From NCBI GenBank assembly GCA_030435675.1, contig CM059622.1, forward strand, positions 10,292,001 to 10,356,000: a DNA stretch of 64,000 bases, written 5' to 3'. Below are positions 1 to 12,700 of the stretch, one piece after another. A program made the position numbers and the translations under genes. Every line of letters starts with the position of its first letter. Position 1 is the stretch's first letter. The stretch is from Steinernema hermaphroditum. Its lineage: Eukaryota > Nematoda > Chromadorea > Rhabditida > Steinernematidae. The notes under the pieces were generated by a model that was given only the letters and a program-made list of their open reading frames with translations, made no database searches and was not told where the DNA came from.

Positions 1-3000
1 ACTTTGGAGTGTTTTACAAACACACAATTCCGTGTGGTTAGGCGATGTCCAATTAGTTGGAGGCCCGACTGTTTGCTTTGGGCAGATCCAGTGGAACAGA
101 GCTCAGAGACCACGAGTTTAGGGAGTTATGTGGGAGTAGTGAAACGAATCGCTTTTATGGTTGTTGATTTCCGGAAAATAGTGTTTGATCGCCATAAAAT
201 ACAGAGAGAGAAGTGCCATTGTTTGCAAAGAACAAAGATCGTCAAGAAAGAAGAGAAGTGACTGTATATTGGGACTGTTCTGCCCTGGGTTTGGATAGCT
301 TGAGGCGATAATTCTTCGGAGAAGCCTTGGAGGGAATAGATAAAAGTGGGAACAGAACGCATTCCGATAATTTATACTCTTCTCCCAGCGGCTTCCCCGC
401 GCCCTTTTGACCCATTAGCTCTTCAAAAACACCGCTAAAGTGTCTCCTCTCATCTCCGCCCTCCCGACGGCTACAGTCGGGGTCACTTCCAGGTGTTTGT
501 CGCCACGCGGCCCTCTTCGGTCAACGCGCACGTCTCTCCATTTTGGCCTCTACCCCCCCATTCCTCTGTTGACCACGTTTCAACCACTTCTTCTTCCCTA
601 ACCGACCACCTCTCCGATTGATTCGATTGCGCAACCCGGTGATCCACTCCGTCCACTCCTCTTCTTCTGCTCGGCCTTCTTCACCCTCCGCGATGATTAA
701 CGCGGCCGTCGCGTGGCCATCGCCGGGCCAACGGATCGATCGATCGTGCGCGACTCGTTTAGTCGTGCGCTTTTTGTATTTTCTTCGCGCCGCACGTGGA
801 TTCCCCGGCGCCACAAAAACGGGCCCAATGGATTCGCACTTTTGCGACACTTCTCTTTGCTCGACTCTCATTCACACTTCGTGCTGCTTTGAGTAGAATG
901 AACCAGCCCCAGAAATGCCTGTGGAAAACAAAAAAAAACAGTGACTCATTCCAGGAAATGGCTGATGTTCATTCATTCTATTTACTCTATTCCGTCTTCT
1001 TCACAGTCCTTCTCTCATGCCCACTTCTTTTGTGTTACATCGCTTTCAACTCTCCCGAGCTAATTGTTTTAACGGCGCAATAATTGGGTGATTTATTGGT
1101 TCATATAGCCCTGACCTGCTGGGAATCCCACTTTTTTCTCAGTCCTCTCCAGTTAGTTCTTCTCCGAATTCAACCACTTGCTGAAAGGTGTTCTTTGGTA
1201 CTTTGGGGGTTTTAGGTTCTTTCGTTTACTTCCATTTTGGACCATTTGGATTTGTAGTTCTTTCCTGCTATTGAATAAGTTGAATATTAAATATGATATT
1301 GATAGCTTTCTTCATATTAAGTTGTGCACGACCGCTAATTGAGGCCAATTTCTGCAAATGACAAATCGTTTCCTCTTTATTTCACGAGAAGTTGCTTTGG
1401 GAGGCTCGTGCTTTTCGGTCAAGCCTATAGAAGCAATTTTCAAACATATATTTAAATAAAACAATAATAGCATACAATTCCTGAGTAATGTAGTTAATAA
1501 TGCAGCTACGAAGCTTTCATGTGCTTTTTCCACATTTATTCTTTATCCTAATAGCTTTTGTTGACCCACAAGCAGCTGCCCTCTCTAATTGACATCGCTC
1601 TTCTTTGGCATGTCCCAACTACTTTCGATCTCTCTGCATTTTCAAAACTCCTCCCCTGAGCAACGAAAGTTCGAAAGTTCCTCCTTTCTGACCCCTTTGA
1701 CCTCCTGCTCGACACCTTTTCACCTTCTAAACAACCTACTTCCCGCGATGCTATCTCCGCTTTTCACTGTCGACAAGATCGAAATCGCGTCCGCCGTCCT
1801 TCTACATAAATTCGGCGTTTTATCTTCCCGGCGATCACCTCCGCCGCGCGCCAAACCTCACCGTCCGGGCCATTTGCATATAAATTCCCCGCGTGCCATC
1901 TGTTTCCCTTTCTCATCATCGTAAACGCGCCAAAAACTTCTAATTGACTCTCTTTCCACACACAATTGATCGCCCCTGAGGGGACTGCCGTCACCCGGAA
2001 TGCGATGACTCATTCGCTTCTCGATGCCGATTAGGGAAGACAGAGAATTCCTTAGCTGTGTTTTGAGTGGATGTCGCGTCCGTCGTGCCACGGGTGAAAT
2101 CCGAGGGAACAAAGGAATTTCGCGCCGATCCTCTGTTTGCCTCCGGACGCGTTGCTGTCGACGTTGTTGGTGCGTTTTTGCCTCTGGCGGTTCTCTTTCC
2201 TTTCGCTGGTTTGGCATCGCCACAGTTCAAACTTTATGCATTACTCTAGTGTAGTTATGCTCTACGAGATAGAGTTCGAGATGATAGAAACCCAGAAATT
2301 AGATGAAGAACTCAAGTACTAGGCCCTTGTTTGAGGTTTTCAATGGAAATGGACGTCTCCAGAACGTTCTCGAACTTCCCGTGTTTTCTAAAATTTGTCA
2401 CTAGAATTCAACCATAAATTCCATAAAACATATAATAAGTAAATCTAATTCTAAACAAATGAAAAATAGAAGACGATGAAATCGAAATTGTCTTTTGCCC
2501 ATTTTAGATTTTTCCGTTTTTGGTTTTGGAAAACAAAAGACCCAGATTTTGATTGTGCGCAAATCAGGAATTGAAAAGACTTGAGAAGATAGAAGCGAGA
2601 CCTCCAATATGTAGGACTTAGGCAACAGTTCTGTTCCAAGAGCTCAACCGGCGTTCAAATAATTACTTTTTTCCTTCGGTTTCGTGAACCTTGTTATTTA
2701 TGTGTCCCTTAATTTTCGTTTGGTAATTCGATCCTTCAAGAGTCTATCCATTCAATCACTGAATCCACATTTTCTTTTGGCGAATAAGTCTCGTTTAATT
2801 GAATTATTTTGCTCTTTTTTATGCCAAATGGCATGTTGTATCTTCTGATTTTCACTCTGATCCTTACCTTTCCCCAGGCGTACTGTCTATGAAATACACC
2901 CCAGTTTTCCAGTGAACGTTCCATTCATAGCTTTGTGATCCATCCATTCAATCCCTGAATTGTCTTTTGCACGATTTTTCCGTTTTTTTTTGGTTTTGTA

Positions 3001-3725
3001 AAATAGCTCTTGATTTTGCTTGTGCGCAAGGTACGAATTGAAAGACTTGAGAAGACAGAAGCGAGGCCTCCAACATACGACCCTGCACAGTGTCTTGTTT
3101 GTGAGCTGTTATCACTAGGACTAGAAGGACCACTAGACAATATTTTTGTTCCAAGAGCCCAATCACTTCTCAAAAATTTCTCTCTCCTTCTTCCTCCTTT
3201 TCTTTTCCGTAAAATTTTTTATTCGTTTTAGTCATGTGTTCCTCCAATTTTCGATAATATCGAGGATTGTCCCATTCTTTGAATGTTCCAATCCCTTAAT
3301 TCACATCTTGCTCTGGCTAATAAGTTTCGTTTAAAAGTAAAATGCCAAATGGCGTCTTATATCTCCTAATTTTCACTCTGATCCTTTTGTTTCCCCAGGC
3401 GTACTATCCAACAAAGAAACCTCAATTCTCCAGTGAACGCTCCATGCTCTCCACAGAGACTGTCCTAATAAACCTCGTGTCCACTCCAATCTCGTTCGGT
3501 CAATCAGTAAACAACAACCCGAATCCCTCTCATCTCGCGTCCACAATCCGCTTATCGCGTGAGTTCATCGTCCGCGCACTCCTAACAAGCGCGACACCCT
3601 CTTGAACTCTCGATGCAAATCGCCCCTTTCGGCGCCACACCCCTAACCGTGCGGCCACTTGTAGACGACCCTTCCCGGCCCCTTCCTCCAGTGGCCTTCC
3701 GAAGCAGAGAATCGTCTTCGGCGGA
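1..3725. other. Upstream non-coding region of vab-10
   Basis: No open frame here has the codon bias or domain content of a gene. Short frames on both strands are compatible with chance. The region carries the tandem duplication described separately (2485-3446) and probably the promoter and any non-coding 5' exons of vab-10. Each copy of that duplication ends in a pyrimidine-rich CCCCAG that looks like a 3' splice site, so a 5' untranslated exon is possible, but I cannot define one. Confidence 0.6.
2485..3446. repeat. Diverged tandem duplication (~440-490 bp unit)
   Basis: The unit at about 2485-2926 is repeated in the same orientation at about 2957-3446. Matching landmarks in order are AATTGTCTTTTGC, a T-rich TTTTTCCGTTTTT tract, TTGTGCGCAA, GACTTGAGAAGA, GAAGCGAG, TTGTTCCAAGAGC (TCTGTTCCAAGAGC in copy 1), AATAAGT, ATGCCAAATGGC, TTTTCACTCTGATCCTT, CCCCAGGCGTACT and TCCAGTGAACG. 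The copies differ by many substitutions and small indels, so the duplication is not recent. No protein-coding frame is shared between them. Function is unknown; a duplicated regulatory or 5' exon unit upstream of vab-10 is an inference. Confidence 0.8.
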
Positions 3726-6700
3726 ATGTCGCGGGCCAACGGCCACTCCTACGGTGGTTCCAACGCGAACGGCCCTCAGGGCCACAACGGGAGCTTCTAT
3801 TCGCCCGTCAACGGGAACGGCTACGTCTCGGACTATTCGTCCGACTACTACCAGTTCGATCCCGTCGAGACCGAGTGCCTCGAGCACTACGAACACAATC
3901 TCGAGAAATACAAAGGTGAGCGTGGCGGGACGCGTGTGACTCACCCTTGACAATCACGTCCGACTGGCCCATTTGGACCTCCGATGACGCCGTCGATGAC
4001 GTCCTCCGAGCTCCCGTTTTCCGCATTCCTTCGGGACTCTCTCTCCCTTCCGGTCCCTTCGGTGACCATGTGTGCACACATGAACGCCTTTGGTTATCGC
4101 GCGCCGTGCGTAGTAAGCATCTTAAGTGGCCCGATTCCGTGATTCCGATGCTGCAGGGCGATCGTCTTTGATCTTTTGAAGAAAGCGGCGATTCCTAGGG
4201 CTGCAGCCGTTTGCTAATGGCTTTTGGAAGAGAACTCATTTGTGACAGGAAAGATGCTATAGTTCATAAGGGCATAAGTACCAGAATTTGGACATACCAG
4301 AAAACAGCTGGACAAGAAATTACTGTTGTTTTGGATGGGCAAAAGTGAAAATGGTCCATCCATGACAGTTCATGAGAATGGACTCGCGATCACCTTTCTC
4401 TGTATGTTTTATATCTATCCCAATATGAGCATGCAGCTGGAAAACCGAAAAGCTGGCATGAATCTAAATATCTTTTCCTTTTTTTTGGCTCCATTCTGTT
4501 TCTATATCCCTCTGTACTTTGAAGATGAATCTTTTTTCATCTGTTTTTATCTGACGTCGCTGCTTCCGAAGTGACGTCATCACCGAAACAATCAAAATAG
4601 GAAATCAGTACAAAAGAGGCGGAAACAAGAACAAAAAGAAAACATTCCAATTCAAAGACGAAATGTTTCCATTGAAAGCGGTGTCCTTTCCGAATCCACG
4701 ATTCAGACGGCGCCACAATAGAAAGCGAAACCACTCGCATTGTCGCAATCTAAACACCCCGTTCCGATCAATCGGCGGCCCCTTTCGGCGTTATCGCAGT
4801 CGGCGCCGCGGCGCTTCTTCCGACGACGTCCACAGACGCGAAGAATCGCCCGAAGGGAGAGAGGGCCTTCCCCGCCCCACTATTCCGCCTAGATCCCGTA
4901 GAATCCCCTGTACCGTAATATCTGATCCAGACGAATGAGTTTGTCTCCGGGACTCGACGCTCTCGAACGACGCCGACAGACTCGCACCGGTTCGACTTTT
5001 ACCACTTTAGGAAGGGAGGGCTTCTGGGATCTCTGGGGCTGTATTCCGATCTGACTGACTTCGTTTTAGATGAACGGGACGCCATTCAGAAGAAAACGTT
5101 CACCAAATGGGTGAACAAACATCTCAGCAAGGTAGGTCCTTATTCCCAGAAGAATGCCACCAAATGAGTCGATGATTCACTGATTTCCTTTGATCACATC
5201 CATACCGAAACGCAACAAATTTTACGACCTTTTTATGGCCCACTAACTGCAGTTCCCAAGAAAGGTGCATGGAGAAGAGACTCTCCTAGGACATTCCATG
5301 GATCGAAGTCTTTTCTTGTTAAAATGAGAACCTGTTTTCCTATTTTGAGTGACTCACTGCGCACTTTGTGGGAAAGCCGACGGTATTAGTGAATTGCAAA
5401 CAAATTGATATTTCGTAACATGGTCATATGAATCTCCTCTGGCATCTTGAGGAAAAAAAAGAAAAGTCAGAGAAGTTTGAGAGTGAACGGACGACCCGAC
5501 CGATTGCTACCGAAAGACCTCAATTTCAAATCTTTTTTGAGGAACGGGGAGGGTCAGATATCTCTCTCCCAACGAGGACACCTCCTCTTGATGATGACAC
5601 GTAACATATTGGCTTTTAAACAAGCCTTCAGCACCACTTTGGCAAGGCCGACCATTGGAACGCCCGTTTTACACACTTCTGTGCTCAGTGTCTTAAATAT
5701 AGAAACCTGACCGCACGCGCCACAATTAATAACGTCGTAAGCATCGGTGTAAAAATATTTCTGGGTCGAGCGTTTTCCCACAAGTAAGCAAAGTTCCCTT
5801 CTTAGTCGACTGTAAGATAGGCACGAAATGTATCACAATTCCATCCAAAAAAGACCATTTGGAGGTGTTGCCCTCCTGTGGGAACGTGACTGTGCACGAG
5901 AATTCAGAGTGCAAACAGATCGTTTGTCGCCCAGAGGTCAGAATGTCCTTGAAAGACAAAAATAAACTGCCCCTTAGGGTTCGTTTTGATAAGTTCGATT
6001 CGACCGTACGGCAGCCAACGTGCACAGAACCTGTTTCCACAAAGAATTAATTGGGGATAATAGCAAGAAAGTTGTTTTGCAAGGTGGTCCTAAGGGGTCG
6101 AAGCTCGGCGTCCCCCTTCGGAACGTCCGTACGGTCGGCTCCCCCACAATAACTGTTCAAACCAGAATGGTGCAAAAACACGGCCTCTGTTCCGCCTATC
6201 ACTTACTAAACGTCCGTCGGAACGCGTCGCTTCCACAAAAGCCTAACGGAACAGGTCGCCGTTTGCTGTTTACTTTCCAACTTTTCCGAACGGAATGCTT
6301 TCGAATAACAGTTCTTCGGAGAACGAGCGCCCCCAAATGCGTACTTGGGAACCAGTTCGGCCATCGCCCCTCGCTTTCTGACCCGAGGCGCTCCGAAGTC
6401 ACACCTTCTTTCCAAGGTCGAAAAACAAAAACAAAACAAAAGCCGAACTCTAAAGTGCACTCGTTGGAATGAACGTTTCAGACTGGCCGCAATGTGGCTG
6501 ACCTCTTCGTGGACCTCCAGGACGGCCTCAACCTCATCGCCCTCCTCGAGGCGCTCTCCTCAGAACGCATCGTAAGTCCAGAACGCTCCTCGGGTGCTCG
6601 TTGTTTGTCCGTTCGGTGTGCACGCCTGACACTTTGTAGCGCTAATTGATAATTGATAAGTCCCTCGGGGCGCGAGAGGCGTAATGGTGGGCCTTCTCGT

Positions 6701-9700
6701 TTGTCCACCCGGAGGGGAGCGGGCTAAGGAAGGCGACGAACCGGTTCACGCCTTCTTCGCTCCGTTTGATTAATAAATACGAGCGATCGCCGCCGCAATC
6801 GCGTGGCCTTGAAGGAACACTGTAAACGAGACCGAGCATCCGAAGGGCCTCTGGAGGGGAGGACAGTCCTAAGACGGGTCGTTTCAGCCTCGAGAGCACG
6901 GGTTCACCCGCTTCCACAGGATCCAGAACGTGCAGACCTCGCTGGACTTCCTCAAGAGGAAACATGTGAGTCCCTTCCTCTTCTTCTGTTTGTTTGCTGC
7001 GCGAAGAATGCGCGCAGGTCTCGAAGGGGAGCCGCCCTTTTTTGGGTTGTAAAGCGCCCCACCCGGGGGCGGTAGCGCGCACCCCTAATGACTCATCAAA
7101 ACATTCCACGACGACCTCTCCCTACAATGGAACTTTGTTGATTGTACGACCCAAGAGGACCCCCGAGTGCGGAGTAATTGGATCAGAGGCGCACTAACGG
7201 GCTCAATTCATAAAGTTAATTGCGGACCCACGTTGGGTCACGGCGCCAGAAAAGGTGACTTCTGGAGGCACAGATCATGAATCAGTCCGATTTCGACGGC
7301 GCCTCTAATTGCGCGGAAAGGGGCTGTTTGTCATGATGTCAAGAAGGTCGTCAATGACCACAGAACATTGCATCGTGGTGACGCATCTGATGCCTCTAAT
7401 TGCAGATCAAATTGGTGAACATCCGCCCGGAGGACATCGTCGAAGGGAACGGGAAACTGACGCTCGGCCTCATCTGGACGATCATCCTCAACTTCCAGGT
7501 CTCCGTAATCAAACAGCGCCAGCAGCAGGAGCTCGCCGAGAGCTACATTGCGGCGGCGTCGAACCCGACTTCTCCGAGCACCCTCCGCCAGGTTTCCCTT
7601 CTTCTCCTTCTTCTAACATCGCTAACCGACTCCAAGGGTCCTTTCCCACACTGTCCTATCCCGGCCTCCCCAGCCTGCTCGGTCCCCTCGAGGGCTGTTT
7701 GCCGTGACTTCTTCTCCTTGTTATGCGGTGCGCGCGCCACTTTGGCTCCGATTTGGGGCAAAAAAGCAAACACTGTTTCCACCAGTTTTCGCGCAGCTCT
7801 AAGCGAACCGAATACGGCGGAGACGCGGCGAAGCACGCCTAACCAGCAAGGTCCCACAAAGCAGGGGAAGGGAGGGAGAATCGACGTTCCGGGATGTAGG
7901 CTAATCCCCGGCACAAAAGAGTTCCGGAAGGGTCCCAGTGCGGTTGCGCTAAGATCCGGTGCGGGAGGGCGCCTTTAGGGCTGTTTGCCGGTGTTGACAG
8001 TGATACTGAGCGGCCGTTTTATGTGCATAATTCGGATCGCTTCCCGCCGCTTCGATTCCGCTGACGCCGGCTTCTTCGCCTGCGGCCCCTGGACGCGTCA
8101 TTGTGTGCTTCTTCGGCTCCGCCGTTAGGGCAGCTCGTCGTCTGTCGCCATCGTCGTCACCTTCGACGTTGCCGTCTCCGAGATGCCGGAAACGGCCGGG
8201 GCGAGGGGAAAAGCGAAAAACAGCGTCGATTGCCGCCAGGATAATGAAGATGGGAGCAGTACGAATACCGGTTTAGGAGGTGAGCGGCGGCCGCGCGAGG
8301 CGGCGAGATGGAGGAATTTTCCGCCCGCCCACAGACGTCGTCTTCGTCAGGGCGCCCGCAATCATAATCGAATCTTTTCGCCCACCCAGACCCCGTACGC
8401 TGACTACCCTGCTCCGGACCTTCTTCTACCAGAAGCCCGACTCCATCCTGGTTGCGACTGCGAGTGGCCCCGTCGGAGCGCCGCGTTCGCAGCGAACCTC
8501 CTCCTCTTCCATCTTCTTCTCGCGCTCTCCACCAGCGTTATGTACAAGGTGGTGCGCTCCTTCTCCCGGAAGGCCGAGCGCAAGCACGAGTCCTCGGGCT
8601 CTGCAGCCGTCGCCAATGGCGGCGTCTACGGCAGCAGTGGGGGATACGTGAACGGCAGTGCCCGCACCTCCGACGGTTACTACGGTACCGCCGGGGGCCA
8701 GTACCAGCAACAGCAGCAGCAACTAGCGGTGGCCAACGGCGGCGCCACCTGGGGCGGTGGATTCTCGGAAAGTTCTTCGTACGAAACCCGCGAACACTAC
8801 GAACGAAAAGTGCAGAGGGTCAAGAAGACCCGCAGTGAAAGGGAGCGGTCCCGCTCCGCCAGAGGGGCCAACGGACATCAGGTACCTCTTCTGGGCTGCT
8901 GCGTGGGGGATTACGGCTGCTCAAGGGCTCTTCTGCCAGGTTGCGTCGTCGTTTGTCGTGTAAAGGGCGCGCGCCCTAAGCCGAACGCCAAACAGGCGAA
9001 GACGGCTGGCGGTAGCGCCTCGGATGCAACAAATTGCGACGATTTCGGGGATGCGATGAATCAGAGCGGTTAGGGGCGCGCGGCGACTGTACGAATTGCG
9101 CGCCGAGATGCGGCGATCAGATGACCTTCCACCACAAATGACCCTTTGAGCAACGCATCACCACTAACAACCTAATAGAACTCCGATTCGGGGACGCTCT
9201 GACGGCGCTGCTTCAGGTCTCCGAAGTGCTCACCCGCGCCGATGGGGTGTCGGCGCGCGATGCGCTTCTCGAATGGGCCCGCCGGGCCACGGCCGGCTAC
9301 CCGGGCGTCAACGTTAACAACTTCACCAGCTCGTGGAGGGACGGTCTCGCCTTCAACGCCATCCTCCATCGCTACAGACCCAACCTTATCAACTGGAACA
9401 AGGTAGGCCTCGAGGGCCAGGGCCTCTGGAAGACGCCGTCGCTTCAGATCTCCGACAGATCGGTGTCCGTCAGAGAGCGCCTGGACAACGCTTTCAAGGC
9501 CGCCGAGCGGGAGTTCGGCGTCCCACAGCTTCTGGACCCCGAGGACGTGAACACGGACAAGCCCGACGAGAAGTCGATCATCACCTACGTCTCCGAGCTC
9601 TACAACGCGCTGCCGCACCTGGACGAGCTGGCGAAGGTAAGTGTGCACGCCGACACCGGGCCCCCTCTGCGCACCTCCTCCGGCATGTCCTCTGTCCCCT

Positions 9701-12700
9701 CTGCCTTCCACCCACGCACTCACTCACGAAGCCACACCGAAAGGCCGTTTGCAGTACGAAGACGACATGTTTGAATACGAGCGGGAAGCCCGCGAGTTCC
9801 TCTCCTGGGTGCTCCGGGCGACCGATCTGATGAACGATCGGCAGCTGCCGACGAGCCTCGGCGAGCTCCACCGTCTCGTCGCCGAGCTGGACAAGTTCAA
9901 GAGCGACGATCTGCCGCCGAAGGCAAACGATCGGGAGCGCCTGGCCAGCATGTACAGCGAGCTGCAGACCCTCTTCGCGGGCACCGACCACATGAGCATC
10001 CCGGCTGAGCTCCGCTCGGAGGCCCTCGATCGCGCCTGGAGCGAATTGCTCCATGCCATCGAGCGCCGCTACGAGCTGCTCCACGAGCGCACGAGTGCAC
10101 AGGTAGCGCCTGACTCCGAGGGGCCCTCTCCTCCACCCTCCCGCACCCGTGCCCTCCTCAACCGCCACTTTAGGGCTCGCTGGCCGACGTCATCAGCCGC
10201 CTGGAGCGCGGAATCGGCATCACCAATGAGAAGCTCGACCACATCTTGCGCCGCATCGAGGAGACGATCGAAAAGGCCGACAAGCTGAACCCGTCGGAGA
10301 TCCAACGTCGCGTCGACCAGATCACCGCCGAACTCAACGACCTCGACGTCCCCATCCAGGACCTCTTCGGCGACGTCGACATCCTCAAAGAGAACCGGCA
10401 CCCCGAGGCCAGCGACTACTACAGACAGTCAGCATCCGACTTAGACCTGCAGTCCTAATCCGCCTCAATTGCAGGGTGCTCGGACTGAGACAGCGCCAAG
10501 ACGCCTACCTCGAGAGGCTTAGGAACCAGCTCCTGGTGCGTCTCGACCACCGTAGTCAGCTGTTGCAACGGGAGAGCTCCGAGAACGTACAGCGCGGCCA
10601 GGAGATCCTCCTGAACATCGAGGAGTGCATCGAGTGGGTGCGGAAGCGCCTCGACAAGCTCAATGAGATGGAGTTCTCGACGGACCTCGAAGAGATGGAG
10701 CATCTCTACGAGGAGCACAAGGTCGACAACCACGAGATCCAGGACTACCAGCAGGTCGTCTCCCGGTGCATTGCCGCTCAGGTACCCCCAGAAGCCCCCC
10801 TCCCCCACCCATCTACGTACCCCTTCAGCACCAACTGACCGACCACCAGACCCACGAGAGCTACGACCTCCTCTGCACCCTCGAATCCGAGTACCAGCAG
10901 CTCCGCGACCTCTCCGCCGGCAGAATCCTCGACTTGGTAGGTCCGGTGCCCATCTACCGTAACCCATCGTTTGCAGGATTCTCTGGTGGCTTTCATGCGC
11001 GCCGCGCAGCTGGAACTCGTGTGGATCCACGAGCGCGAAGACGTCGAGGTGCACCGCAATTGGTCGGACATCAACCAATTGGATCTTCCGATGCTGCGCA
11101 ACTACTACCAGCAGGTTTGTGAACGCCCGGGAAAACCGGAAAACGGCGCCGAATGCTAATGCAACGGCGGTGGGCGAAAGGATTGATTAATTGGGGACCG
11201 CAAATGGGCAATTAAACGGGGCGCCGATGATAATACGACGTGGCAGAAGACATCTTCTTGGTTTCAGCTGACACACGACATCGAGCAGCGCGAGCGGCGC
11301 TTCAACGATGTGTACAATCAGGGAGCGGCGCTCCTCAACCAGCACCACCCGGCCGTCAACGTCATCGACTCCTACCTGCAGAACATGCGCGCCCGCTGGG
11401 ACTGGCTCCTCTCGCTCACCGTCTGCCTCGACGGCCATCTGCGGGACGCCACCGCGCTCCACGAGGTACATAGAGGCACAGGGCTACGGTAGATAACCAC
11501 GGGGGCGATTGCAGTTCATGGAGGATGCCGGGCGCTTCGAAGAGACGATCAAGTCGCAGCTGCAGATCCTGGAACAGAACTTCAACCGGACGGACTTCTC
11601 GGTGGAGGAGGGCGAGAAGATGCTGCACGAGCTTGACCACCTCTACTCGCTGATCAAGGAGAATGAGAAGGTCCTCGAGAGCCTCACCACCCGGGCGCAG
11701 CACATCTCGCCCCTGTGGCAGCGCGGCGAACGCATCCAGAGGCCAATGCCGGTGACCGCGTGGTGCAACTACGTCGACGGCGACGTCCACATCCGTGCCG
11801 GCGATGAGTGCACCCTTCTTGACAACGCCGACCTCATCCACTGGGACGTTCGCTGCGTCGACGGCGTCCAAGCGCGCGTCCCCTCCGTCGTCTTCCGGAT
11901 CCCTCCTCCCGACGGTCGTCTCACCGCTTTCCTCAGCCGGCTCCTCAGCCAGTACGAGAAGCTCCGCAAGCTCTGGGAGAAGAAGAACCGCATGGTGCGC
12001 CTCAACATGGTCCTCAACACCATGAAGACCATCCGGTAGGCCCTTCGATGTGTCCGGGTTACGGTAGTCGTGTGTGTTGCAGAGGCTGGGATCTGGACAC
12101 GTTCAACTCGATGGATCCCGAACATCGGGACGCGATCATCCGGGCGCTGAACGAGGACGCCAACAAGCTCCTCGGCGAGCTGGACCCGAACGACCCCCTG
12201 GCTCTGCGACTCCGCGAGGAACTCCGTCTCACCAACGAGCACTTCTACAACCTGCTGAACCAATCGCAGCGCGAACCGGGTAAGCACGGGGTAACAGGTT
12301 CCTCCGATGGTGGTGGAGAAGAAGGCGTCGCCGGAAATCGTGTTTGTGTAAAGGTGATCGCCCGAAGAGTGATCGGACTATTTGGGGAAAACAAGGGGAC
12401 AACGGGTTCAACGACCTCACCGCGGCCACTTTCAGAGCCGGACTACTCGAACCAGTTCGACCAGAAGATTGCCGAACTGCTCCGAAAACTCGAGGAGGCG
12501 TGGAAGAAGCTGAATGACCGTGTCGGCCATCCCGTCTCCAAGAACCCCGACGAGCTCTCCCGAGCCATCGCCGAGCACAAGGCGTTCGAAGAGGCCCTCC
12601 AGGCGCTCGACGTCGACGTCTCCGATGTCAAGGAGCTCTTCCGGCAGCTGCCCAACCCCACACCTAACCAGCGCGCCCTCCACGACACCCTCAATGGCCG

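Larger units (their letters stand above)
6572..9216 (+). other. vab-10 introns between CH1 and CH2 exons
   Basis: Apart from exons 6888-6965 and 7406-7591 and the candidate alternative first exons (8183, 8540), this stretch is intronic. The phrase GGCTGTTTG recurs at about 7321, 7690 and 7979, mostly followed by CC. The GC-rich segment 7980-8540 is the likely site of the internal promoter for the 8540 exon. Confidence 0.55.

Noticed and set aside
6020..6472. 150-codon plus-strand frame in vab-10 intron 2
   Set aside because: No domain, no codon bias, and it sits wholly inside an intron whose removal joins two halves of CH1.
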